A stretch of 64,000 nucleotides of DNA from Narthecium ossifragum (lineage: Eukaryota > Streptophyta > Magnoliopsida > Dioscoreales > Nartheciaceae): NCBI GenBank assembly GCA_963920575.1, contig OY986972.1:19105271-19169270 (forward strand), written 5' to 3'. Made by a program: the position numbers and the translations under genes. The notes under the pieces were generated by a model, which was given only the letters and a program-made list of their open reading frames with translations, searched no databases and had not been told where the DNA came from. Below are positions 35,013 through 44,809 of the stretch, in pieces (the first letter of the stretch is position 1; every line of letters starts with the position of its first letter).

Positions 35013-38000
35013 GGTGGACAGCGAACATGATATCAGGCCTTGTTGTAGTGAGATACAACAAACTCTCAACTAAGCTTCTATATGATTTTCCATCAGCTTT
35101 TTCTCTACCATCTTCCTTTTGAAGCTTTCATTGGCCATCAATGGAGTACTGACAGGTTTGCAATCTATCATATGAAACTTCTTAAGCAACTCTTCTGCAT
35201 ATCTTCTTTGTGAGATAAATATACCATCACTGCTTTGATCTACTTCAATTCCAAGAAAGTAGTGCAACAAGCCCATATCATTCATTTCATATGTTTTCAT
35301 CATATCCTCTTTAAATTGTTGCAGCACTTCCTCATCATATCCAGTAAAGATAAGATCATCCACATATAATGCCACAATGAGCAGATTAGATGTACCTTGA
35401 CCTCTTATATAGAGAGTAGGTTCATTGCTACTTCTACAAAAACCAATTCTTGTGAAATAATCATCAATCTGACTGTACCATGCCCTCGGTGCTTGCTTGA
35501 GCCCATAGAGTGCTTTCGTTAACCTGTACACCATGTCTTCTTGCTGTTTGGCAATAAACCCTTGTGGCTGTTCAACATAAATCTCCTCATCAAATACACC
35601 GTTAAGAAAAGCAGATTTAACATCTAACTGATAAATCAACCATTTCTTTTGTGCAGCCAAGGCAATTAAAGTTCTAATTGTTTCCAACCTTGCAACAGGA
35701 GAAAATGTTTCATGATAGTCAATACCTGGAATTTGTGTGTAGCCTTTCGCAAGCCGAGCCTTGTATTTTTGTATGGTCCCATATGGATTCACCTTGCATT
35801 TGTAAATCCATTTGACTCCTACCACTTCCCTTCCTTGTGGTCGATTCACGAGCTCCCAAGTATTATTTTTTTCAATCACTTTAATTTCTTCTTGCATTGC
35901 CTTGACCCAAGTTTCTTCCTTTGCTGCTTCTTCAAAACTATCTGGTTCAATTATACAAAAGTTACATCTTTGATAGATATCATCTAGACTTCGCATCTTG
36001 ATTGGTGTACCAAGTGGAGTTGCTTTACTTTGTGGGCTTTTACTTGGACTTCTTGGCATACTTCTCTGTGAAGCATTTGGACTTGCAACATTTTGTTCTT
36101 CCAACCTTTGCTCAAATTCTACTTCTTGCAAATTCACAGATTTTCTTCCTATCTCCTGCTTGTCCCAATTCCAAGCTGCATTTTCATCAAAAATAATATC
36201 TCTTCCAATCTTGAGCTTTCCTGTAGTGAGATAATATAATCGATAGCCTTTTGATAATATGCTATAACCCACAAAAATACATTTTTGACTTTTATCATCC
36301 AACTTCTGCCTTTTTTCTTGGGGAATATGAGTATAACAAATGCAGCCAAATATTTTAAAATGCCTTGTTGATGGTTTTTTACCAGTCCATGCCTCATATG
36401 GTGTTTGATTTAGAACAGCTTTTGTAGGACATCTATTCAACAAATAAACAGCTGTATGAACAGCTTCTGCCCAAAAAGTATTAGGCATACCTTTTTCATT
36501 CAGCATGGATCTTGCCATCTCCACGATCGTTTGATTCTTCCGTTCGGCGACGCCATTTTGTTGTGGACTATATGAGACTGTCAATTGTCGATCAATACCT
36601 TCTGTTTCAAGAAACTCTTCAAAAAGAGCTGAAGTATATTCACCGCCGCGATCACTTCGCAAGATGTTGATATAATATCCACTTTGCTTTTCAACTAGTG
36701 CTTTGAATTTTTTAAATATGGACAAAGCTTCAGATTTCTGCTTCAAAAAATACACCCAAGTCATTCTTGTATAGTCATCAATAAAAGTCATGAAGTACCT
36801 GCTTTCCTCAGGAGATGGTCTCTCCACAAATGTCTGTATGCACCAGCTCTAATGGTGACTTGGCTCTCCAAGCTTTTTCTGTAGGAAAAGAAGACCGATG
36901 GTGCTTTCCAAATATACACCCTTCACATACATGCCCATCAAGTGATACTGATGACAACCCTTTTACCATATCTAATTGATAAAGCAGCTTCAAGCTTCTC
37001 AAGTTAAGATGCCCAAACCTTTTATGCCACAACCAAGTGTCATCAACATCAGCCTTTAAAGAAAGCTCTTTCACATATTGAAAAGTAAGTGCAAAATTTC
37101 TATTCTTTTCCATGTCCACTTTACCCAAGACTTGATTCTTGTTCTTATTATCTTAAATAACACAAGAATCATCTTTGAATAAAACAGAGTAACCCTTCTG
37201 AATCAGTTGACCAACACTTAACAAATTTTGAGTCAAGTCTGGAACAAGCAAAACATCGTGAATGTATCTGGTACCTTGCTTAGTATTAACTGCTATAGTA
37301 CCTTTGCCTTTGGCTTCCACCACAGCTCCATTTCCCATGCATACTTGAGACTTTACTTGATTGTCAATCTTCACAAAAATTTGCTCATCACCTGTCATAT
37401 GATTGTTGCATCCACTATCCAAATACCAAGTGTCACAAGTTCTTTTGTTAGCAACATGGCAAGTATAAAACAAATAATCTTCTTCCTTCTCCTTTTTATC
37501 AATAAAATTTGCTTGACCCAATTTAAAACGGCAATCCTTCTGCATATGCCCAAACTTCTTGCAATTGAAACACTGTGGTTTTCCCCGATGCCAACAATCT
37601 TTGGATGCGTGACCTGACTTTTTACAAACATCACAAATATTTTGAGGTGCTCTAGAATTGTTACCTTTCTCAAAATTGTTTTTGTACCTCATTTTGAAAA
37701 TTGGCTTTCTTCCTTGTCCCCAAGAATTTGCTGAATCTCCAGTCTGCTTACTTTCTCCTTTTCTTTCAGCACCTGATTGCACTTTGACAAAAGAATCTTT
37801 GGAGCCTATAGTTAGCTTTAATTGAAAAGCATGATCAATTAATTTTTCAGCATGCCGGCTGAGTCTTTGCTCATGGACTTCAAGTGATCCCATCAACTCA
37901 CTTACAGTCAAAGAAGAAAGATCTTTTGACTCTTCTATAACTCCAACAATAGAGTCATATTTAGCAAGAAGACTAATCAAGATTTTTGTAACTATCTTTT

Positions 38001-38535
38001 GATTAGAGAAACTTTCTCAATAGGATCTGATTTGATTAACTATTTCAACAACTTTTGAAAAATAATCCTTCATGTTGTCAGAATCTTTCATATGAAGTGC
38101 TTCTAATTGTCTGCGAAGAGATTGAAGCTTGATGGATTTTACCTTCTCATTGCCCTTGAATTCATTTTTTAGAACATCCCAAGCTTTTTCGGCTTTAGTG
38201 GCTCCAATGATCCTTGTAAAGATGGCTTCGGATACACTTTATTGAATGAAGAAAAGTGCCTTTGCATCCTTCTTCTTCAACTCTTTAAACTGCTCCCTTT
38301 GAGTTGGGCTTGAGTTTGACGACTCTGTTGGCTCCTCGTATCCAAGCTCAACCAAATCCCAAATATCTTGAGACAAAAACAATGTCTTCATTTTGATGCT
38401 CCAAAAATCATAGTTATCTCCTCCAAAGACTGGCATAGTGGGTTGAGAAATGTTCAGACTCCCACTATTGGCTGCCATCTCTTCTTCACCCTCAAAAGCT
38501 CTCCAATAAAAGAAACCTCGCTCTGATACCACTTT
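35013..38535 (-). pseudogene. Ty1/copia retrotransposon internal region (gag-pol), 3' truncated
   Basis: Read on the minus strand from 38535. The primer-binding site TGGTATCAGAGC is at 38520-38531. Gag begins MAANSGSLNISQPTMPVFGG near 38478. A zinc knuckle CFNCKKFGHMQKDC lies near 37550, the protease motif LDSGCNNHM near 37410, the GAG-pre-integrase motif LWHKRFGHLNL near 37020, and the integrase core near 36850-36500. Reverse transcriptase starts NNTWELVNRP (about 35870), with the YVDDLIF active site near 35360. After a frame change the last copia text is LLYLTTTRPDIMFAVH, ending at about 35013; RNase H and the 3' LTR are missing. Stops or frameshifts lie near 38240, 37985, 37150 and 36830. 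Wording resembles Tnt1-type copia elements. The long intact integrase/RT frame (585 codons) suggests a fairly young insertion. Confidence 0.92.
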
Positions 38536-38579
38536 TGTAGGAGAATGTTATGGAAAATATGAGTTGCTATGCAGAGCTC
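38536..38579 (-). mobile_element. Copia 5' LTR, end adjoining the primer-binding site
   Basis: On the minus strand the LTR ends CTCCTACA four bases before the primer-binding site. Only about 44-57 bp are on this side; the rest lies beyond the inserted LINE at 40683-40911. Confidence 0.75.
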
Positions 38580-38592
38580 AACATGAGGAAAA

Positions 38593-40669
38593 ATATTTCT
38601 GGGCTTGATATGAAGGCATTTCCTTCCGGCACTCTGATTTCATCCTTTCTCATTTGTTGTATGCAGATGACTGCTTCTTTGCTACCCGGGCAACGTGTGG
38701 AGAGGCAAGAAAGCTGAGACATAAATTGTTGCATTTCAAAGTTATGTCTGGGCTTGATATGAATGCTTCGAAGTCCAGCATCCAGCTCTCTAAGACTGTC
38801 AAGGAAGACCGGCGTTTGGCAATTTGTAGAATTTTGAAGATTGGGGAAATCAAGGGCACTTGGCAATATCTTGGGGTCCCTCTTAGCCCCAAGAGACTTA
38901 GAGCAGTTGATTTCACTCCATTGCTTGATAAAATGGCTGGGTACATCCTATCTTGGCAAGGGAAGAAGATCTCTGAAGCAGGGAGGGTGACTCTTCTAAA
39001 GTCAGTCTTGCAAGGAGTTCCGGCATATGTTATGACCTCCATGTGTGTGCCAGTTGTTGTTATAAGGAAAATGGATCAGCTATGCCGAGATTTCTTGTGG
39101 CAAGGGAAGCGGTCTGGAATCGGTACAATTGCTTGGAAGACAGTTTGCCTACCTAAGGAAGCTGGAGGTCTTGGGCTGCGGAACTTGGGCTCTTGGCAAC
39201 GTGCATTGAAGATGCGGAGAATTGCAGGCCTTCTAGACACCAAACCGACTGTTTGGGGGTTGTTAGCAAGAGCCAAATACTCTTGAAAACAAATCCTTCC
39301 TTCCTCAAGAGACTCCAAAAATGTTTCGGTGCATTGGAAGCATGTTTGTGAAGTTGCAGATGAAATGAGGCAAGGATTTGTATGTGACCCTGGTCGGGGC
39401 AGCAAGCTTAATGTTTTATCGGATACTTGGGTGTTGGAGGATCCGTTGGAGAAGCGTCCTACATTTTTCAATGTGGATGGTGGACTTGGAAATTCCATTG
39501 TTGGTGATTTTCTTGTTGATGGTACCTGGAATATGGACCAACTTTGTCAATTTTTCCATCCTCTACTGGTTGAGCGCATAAGGAATGTTATCCTACGCAA
39601 TTCTGATCAGGATCGTTGTAGATGGGCATGTTGCAAAACAGGGCAGATCTCTTGTTCCTCGGCTTATCTTCTAACTATGCGCAAATGTCTTGGGAGCTTG
39701 ATGCAGGAGGATGCACATGCATGGAGTAGCATATGGAGACTTCCTGTAGGTCCGCGCATACGGCAGTTCATTTGGAAACTGATGCATGGAAGATTGCCGA
39801 TAAGAGAGCACCTGTGGCAACTTTGCATGATCTCGGATAGAGAATGCCCCTGTTGTGGAGTGCAAGCGGAAACATTGGAGCATGCATTTGTGGGGTGTGC
39901 CTTCACGCAGTTGGTCTTGAGATTGATGCTACCAAATGGATGGAGGAGTCCGGATTCCTTCGAGAATTGTTTTGCTCTCCTAGGGAAGCCTTCTTCAAAT
40001 CCTGGTATGGAACGTTTGAAAGCATGTCTTTGCTATGGGTTGTGGTTTGTTTGAAAGAATCGAAATAAAATTGTTTTTGAACAACAAGGGGAGCCTGCGG
40101 ATGTCTTGGCTAGAAGAGGACTTCGCTTGGTTGATGAATTCTTGGTTGTCAAGAAGAAAAAGCGTGAGGAGAATGTATGTGCAGCTAGAGACAGTGGCAT
40201 TGTAATTCAAGTAGATGGATCCTTGGACCCACTGCATGGGGTTGTTGGTGCTGTGTGCATTGACAAGAATGATCAAGTTTGTTGGGCTAAAGGAGAGCTG
40301 GTGTGCGCAAGATCTATGCTTGAGGTGGAGTTCAAAGCCGTATTAGTAGCTTGTAAAAGAGCAAAGGAGCTTAGATATCATAAAGTAGTTGTTGAATCTG
40401 ACTCCTTCTCAGTTGTGGAAATCCTATGTGGACGCCAAATGTGGCCTCTGGAGCTTGAAGCTTTGGTTAGAGAAGTATGGCTGGAAGCTATGTTGTTTGA
40501 GTCAATCCTTTTCATTTATGTTCCTAGACTAAGCAATATTAGGGCAGATGTAATTGCTAATTGGTGTCGCAGATTCCAAGCTACTTATAGCTGGACTCCT
40601 GTGGATGGGCCCTTGGGGTCTGATATGTTGATTGTAATGCTAGCCATTTGGCTCAACTCATAAAAAAAA
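38593..40669 (+). mobile_element. 5'-truncated LINE with 13-bp target duplication and poly(A)
   Basis: Direct repeats AACATGAGGAAAA at 38580-38592 and 40670-40682 flank the element, and an A-run (about 40662-40671) precedes the second copy. The insertion split the copia 5' LTR. It starts within the reverse transcriptase, so only the C-terminal part of ORF2 remains. Confidence 0.9.
38600..40663 (+). pseudogene. LINE ORF2 remnant: RT C-terminus, zinc-binding domain and RNase H
   Basis: Order of parts: RT active-site box LLYADDCFFATR (about 38650, preceded by a frame change), the conserved YLGVPLSPKRLR and LSWQGKKISEAGR text of plant LINE RTs, GGLGLRNL, a stop near 39284, then the zf-RVT zinc-binding domain (FIWKLMHGRLP then CPCCGVQAETLEHAFVGC, about 39850). 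After a stop near 40052 an RNase H domain follows (VQVDGSL-like IQVDGSLDPLHGVVG, AKGELVCARSMLEVEFKAVL, VVVESDSFSVVEIL) and ends at 40663. The three stretches are 210, 241 and 185 codons, each open, so decay is moderate. The original protein would have begun with an endonuclease domain, which is lost. Confidence 0.88.
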
Positions 40670-40682
40670 AACATGAGGAAAA

Positions 40683-40911
40683 GTATATATTATTTTACTT
40701 CCTTACAACACATTATATATAGGCTTTTCCACCAACGTACATAATAAAAGCATTAAACTACACCTATTACTTCATAAGAAACTGAACTAATAACTTCATA
40801 AGAAACTAAACTAATAACTTCATAAGAAACTGCTTCTTGACTCTTTGCATTACCATCTTGCTGCCCCATTTCATCAAACATGTAACATTCAAAAATGCAT
40901 TAACTCCAACA
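40683..40911 (-). mobile_element. Copia 5' LTR, distal part
   Basis: On the minus strand this begins TGTTGGAGTTAATGCATTTT and contains a TATA box (CCTATATATAATG, about 40714-40726). With the segment at 38536-38592 it makes an LTR of about 286 bp, normal for copia. A short ACTTCATAAGAAACT repeat occurs three times near 40770-40830. Confidence 0.75.
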
Positions 40912-41491
40912 CAGTCATAAGTATTCTTTTGGTGTGACACCTAAGACTTTGAGACTACCTAAAAAGGAAGTTTTTGCATTTTAGTACCCCCAAAGTTCAC
41001 TTTTTCCGGTTTAATACCTTTGCCTTGTTTTTTTGCAACTTAATACTCCTGGACATGGAAAACCCCATCTTACCTCTCACTTAACCCATGCCCATATGAC
41101 ACCACATACATGCCATGCCCTGCCACATGACGTGGCATGGCATGTATGTTATAATAATAACGCTCCAAATGAACGGGCCATGCGATCATTACCCATAACA
41201 ACGTGGCAATAGGCAATTAGCCACATTTTGAATTCAAATCGGGAAAAAAATAGTAGAATACGCCGTCACCTCAGTGCCGAAGGTGCTCGTCGGAGGTCTT
41301 TCTCCCGCCAGCGAACTGCTCTCCCGCCATAGTTCTTCCCGCCACTATTGCTTCCTCTCTATCTCCTCTCCTCAATTCTTCCTCCATATCTCCTAGCCGC
41401 AAGCCAAGTCCGAGGAGATACCTCCAGTTCTATCACCACTTTGCATCTAGGCCCGTACGGTGGATGAGTGGCCTTCATCGTATGGTCTGAG
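40912..41491. other. Left part of the Ulp1-carrying MULE, upstream of its transposase gene
   Basis: Non-coding. TTTTAGTACCCCCAAAGTTC (about 40978) resembles terminal sequence of plant MULEs, but the partner terminus is outside the window, so the left end is not fixed. A CATGCCATG-rich stretch lies at 41100-41140. Confidence 0.35.
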
Positions 41492-42055
41492 ATGGGGAGC
41501 GTTCAGCTACTATGTCATTTCAATGGAGATGTTGTATACGACGAAGGTCTTCCATATTACCGTGGTGGGTCAAGTCGGCTCGAGGAGTTCTCTTCCGACT
41601 TATCTTATACGCAGCTGAAGACTCGCTTCTATATGCTTTGTGACCTATCTCCAGCCAATGCCGAGTTGTTCATCAGCTTCGAGCAGCCCAACGACCCATA
41701 TAGTTCATTCATACGTTTAGAAAACGACAGAGACTTGTCCCGGCTCTTCCGTCTCCTCGGCCGGCCATCTTGCCCACCCATCAGAGTGTTCGCCGCCCTA
41801 CAAGAAGCAGACAATACAAGGTATGCTAGCGAAAGTTCTTGTAGTCAATAGTAGTGGCTTCGTCCTGTGTTCTAATGCTTCCCTACAATGCCTCAGTTGT
41901 GATAGCGATACATTTCTCGAGACGGCACCTACTGCCCGTTCTTTGGGCGACATTGATCTGAACGTCCCTCTCGTGGTAGCAAGGGATGAACTCGAAAATT
42001 TTACGAATGTGGTGGAGGAGATATCGCTCAATGCCCTGACACCGGAGGCGGAAGG
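41492..42055 (+). pseudogene. MULE transposase gene, 5' exons (PB1-like N-terminal domain)
   Basis: Exon 1 starts MGSVQLLCHFNGDVVYDEGL and continues YYRGGSSRLEEFSSDLSYTQ, then ENDRDLSRLFRLL, to a donor at about 41820 (ACAAG then GTATGC). This is the PB1-like module found at the N-terminus of many plant MuDR-type transposases (GGKFV...Y.GG..R....D...L...M...V.ND.DL). Exon 2 (about 41900-42055) reads CDSDTFLETAPTARSLGDID onward to ALTPEAEG, then a GTAAAA donor. An upstream in-frame ATG at 41468 adds eight residues; 41492 fits the family better. The next exon lies 17 kb away at 59482 because a retroelement occupies the intron. Confidence 0.75.
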
Positions 42056-42059
42056 GTAA

Positions 42060-42335
42060 AAAAGTTAACCCGCACGCACTTAATGTAGTTCTTACGCGTA
42101 CTTAATGTATTTCTTACGCTTACATATGGTAGTTATTACGCGTACTTAATGTAGTTCTTGGACGTACTTAATATAGCTCCTACTCGTACTTAGTGTAGTT
42201 CTTGCGCGTCCTGAGATATCGCTCAATGCCCTAACACCGGAGGAGGAAGGGTATAAAGGTAACCCGCGCGCACTTTCTTACGCGTACTTAATGTAGTTAT
42301 TACGCGTACTTAATGTCGTTCCTACGCGTACTTAC
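42060..42335. repeat. Intronic minisatellite, about 22 bp, built on TACGCGTACTTAATGTAGTT (left half)
   Basis: Ten or so imperfect units with the palindrome ACGCGT. The end of exon 2 is also duplicated here: GATATCGCTCAATGCCCT, then ACACCGGAGG, occurs at 42020 and 42213. The array was cut by the retroelement insertion and continues at 59271-59430. Confidence 0.85.
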
Positions 42336-43051
42336 TGATAAGTCACAAAATATACATAATTCACCCATTCAACTGGGCTTTGTTAGCTCTCAAGCAATGC
42401 ATTTTTTATATCTTTTCATATGGTTTCAGATACAAGAGCTTACGAAGAGAGTTGTATTGATTTCGAGCCAAAAGACATCAATTATATAGATTCAGCTTAA
42501 TTCGGATCGATCCAAGGACAATTTGGATCGATCCAAGGACAATTTGGATCGATCCAAGGACATTTTGGATCGATCCCGATCCTTTTCCAGAAGGCCATAT
42601 TTTTTATCCAATGTTGGATCGATCTGGATTCTTAATGGATCGATCCAAATTTCTTTTCCTTAAGAGTTCGGTACAAAATGGATCGATCCAAACCGTCATG
42701 GGATCAATCCATATTTCTTTTCCCAAGAGCACTTAGTCTTGGGTACAAATTGGATCGATCTACATTTAATTGGGATCGATCCATATTTCCTTCCCAGAAA
42801 GCTATGATCTTTTGCTCATCTTGGATCGATCCGAACATCTTGGATCGATCCAAGCTTACTTCGGATCGATCCAAGATCGCTGACGGTTATAAATGGACGG
42901 CTCGGATCTAATCCGAGGATCCACGACTTGGGGTCTATAAATAGGGGTTTTGGCTCTAATTTGAGGAGGCTTTTTCTCCCTCTTGTTCCCTCTCTTGACA
43001 GCCTTCTTCCTTCCTCTATATTCTTGAGATTTTTCCTTCCATTCCCAAGGA
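42336..43051 (+). mobile_element. LTR1, truncated at its 3' side
   Basis: Matches the first about 700 bp of LTR2, including the GATCGATC array and the TATA box (TATAAATA, 42936-42943). It breaks off at CATTCCCAAGGA, where internal sequence GGAAATGCGATTGAATA begins. The remaining about 970 bp of LTR are missing. Confidence 0.9.
42482..42875 (+). promoter_or_regulatory. GGATCGATCC palindrome array in LTR1, upstream of the TATA box
   Basis: About twelve copies of GATCGATC, most as TGGATCGATCCA, in roughly 400 bp. The first four have a spacing of about 24 bp and the rest 20-60 bp. The array ends about 60 bp before the TATA box at 42936. Position and repetition suggest a U3 enhancer or repressor-binding array. 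The same array occurs in LTR2 (48300-48655) and a shorter one in LTR3 (57810-58125). Confidence 0.8.
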
Positions 43052-43052
43052 A

Positions 43053-43886
43053 ATGCGATTGAATATATTCCATACTTCTAAGTTTCCATTTGATGACAAT
43101 GATTGTTTCATGATTGATAAGATTGATGAACTTATGAATAAGCCAATCATGTTCCCTCACAATGCTTGTAATAATTATATTGCCGATGGGAACAATGTAT
43201 ATGAGGGCAATAGTTTGACGAATATTTTGCCTGTGTATGAAGCGTTTTATGAGATAATGCCTAATTTGAATAAGGATGTGTGTAATCTTGATTTACCAAT
43301 TTATGAGGCTTTCCATGAACATGTAAGTGAATTTAATGAGAATTTGGATGATATTGAATCTCCGATTTATGAAGCATTTTATAAAGACATATCTACCTTG
43401 AGAAATGATGAGAATGATATCGATTTACCGGTGTATGAAGTTTTTTGTGACGATATGGCGAATCAAAATGTGACATGCTGTGATATTTCACCGGTATTAG
43501 AGGTATGTAAAAGAATGAATGAGATTTTACCCATGTATAATGAACACAACAAATTGAGCAAAGTTTGTGCGGAGCCATGGTGGAGACACCCATGGGATTT
43601 TCCATCTAGTAAAACCATCATCTCAAAATTATACACCGGGAGGTTACTTTCAAATACGGAGTCCAAGTTTTATTTCATGATCTTGAATGGACTTTTCAAA
43701 CTAAATAATATCCTAAATCGAGAGGGTGATTTACTTCGGGCGAATATTGGAAAAATAGTACAATGGTGTGTTTTAATGGATACTTTATATGATAATTGGC
43801 ATGTGAGTAAAGCCATACGGAGATGGCTTATTTCGAGAATTTGTCAATGTTATTATATGACATATGTTGGTTTTGAGTCTAGCTAA
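43053..43886 (+). pseudogene. Element copy 1: 3' remnant of the gag-protease ORF (acidic repeats and C-terminal domain)
   Basis: An open frame of 277 codons starting at ATG 43053, which in copy 2 is an internal Met after the protease. It has the acidic repeats (NILPVYEAFYEIMPNL, NLDLPIYEAFHE, SPIYEAFYKDISTL, DIDLPVYEVFCDDM) and the C-terminal domain with WWRHPW, RANIGK and TLYDNWHVSKAIRRWL. Between 43125 and about 43875 it differs strongly from copy 2 (by eye about half the C-terminal residues match) although flanking DNA is nearly identical. The frame has nevertheless stayed open. Gag and protease are deleted, so it is not a complete gene. Confidence 0.8.
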
Positions 43887-44234
43887 AGACGTTAAACGTA
43901 GCGCTTGTTGGGAGGCAACCCAACTTTTATTACTTGCATAATTGCTTGTTGTCATATGTTTGATTGAATGCATGCATAGTTCATTTTTTTTTTCTATGCT
44001 TGATTGTTTGTTCTTGTTTTGTAGTGGTTTTAATTCTGTAAATTTCATTGTTGTTTGAGTAGAAATTGGATATATGTTTGATCTTGAGTCAATACATGTG
44101 TGAGTTATAATGGTGGTTGTAATGATATGATATTCATGAATGATTGAGAATTGAGGTGAAATAGAAGTTAGAATTCATTTTGGAGTGAAATCTTGTATTT
44201 TTATACAAGTTTTAGGGTGCTTTAAAAGTCGCAC

Positions 44235-44640
44235 TCCAGGGTGGATCGATCCACATTTACTTGGGATCGATCCACAAACACACGTTGGATCGATCCAAAT
44301 CCTTAATGGATCGATCCAAAATGGTCTTTCAGGACATACGTTCTGTCACTGGTTGGATCGATCCACATTTAATTTGGATCGATTCACATTTATCTTTCAG
44401 TGAGCACAATACTTGGTGGGTCAATTTCGATCGATCCGGAACCGTGTGTTCGGATCGATACAAACCCTTGTTTGGATCGATCCAACATGACCTCCAAAAA
44501 GGGCCGTTCTGTCACCATTTGGATCGATCCTTGTCTAATTGGGATCGATCCAGATCCTTGCCACGTCACTCAAGTCACCACTGCGATCATGACACGTGTT
44601 TGGGATCGATCCAAGTCCTTATTGGATCGATCCAATTTCC
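44235..44640 (+). promoter_or_regulatory. GGATCGATCC palindrome array upstream of ORF2, copy 1
   Basis: About twelve GATCGATC copies in 400 bp, ending about 170 bp before the ORF2 start. The ORFs drawn through it (LDRS, GSIQ, WIDP repeats) are translations of the palindrome. No TATA box is evident between the array and ORF2. Confidence 0.8.
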
Positions 44641-44809
44641 ACTAAAAACACACTTAAAGGCTTTGGTGCGTCAGTTAGGGCATTTCTCGCCCATTTCCTT
44701 CTCCGACGCTCTTCAGTCTCTCTTCTCATTTCTCACATCTCCGGCGATTACCGACGGTCCTAGCCACCAGTGCTTCTCCACCACACATCCACCCGTCATC
44801 CTAGCTTCC

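Noticed and set aside
35013..35041. Last exon of the borealin-like gene (VDSEHDIRP)
   Set aside because: The opposite strand reads LLYLTTTRPDIMFAVH, clear copia RT/RNase H junction text.
42482..42875. CRISPR-like array of short repeats
   Set aside because: Plant nuclear context, irregular spacing, 10-12 bp palindromes inside an LTR; no cas genes.
44261..44809. N-terminal extension of ORF2 with LDRS/GSIQ/WIDP repeats
   Set aside because: The peptide repeats come from the GATCGATC palindrome, which stays open in several frames. The ORF2 start at 44810, followed by a basic stretch conserved in both copies, is preferred.
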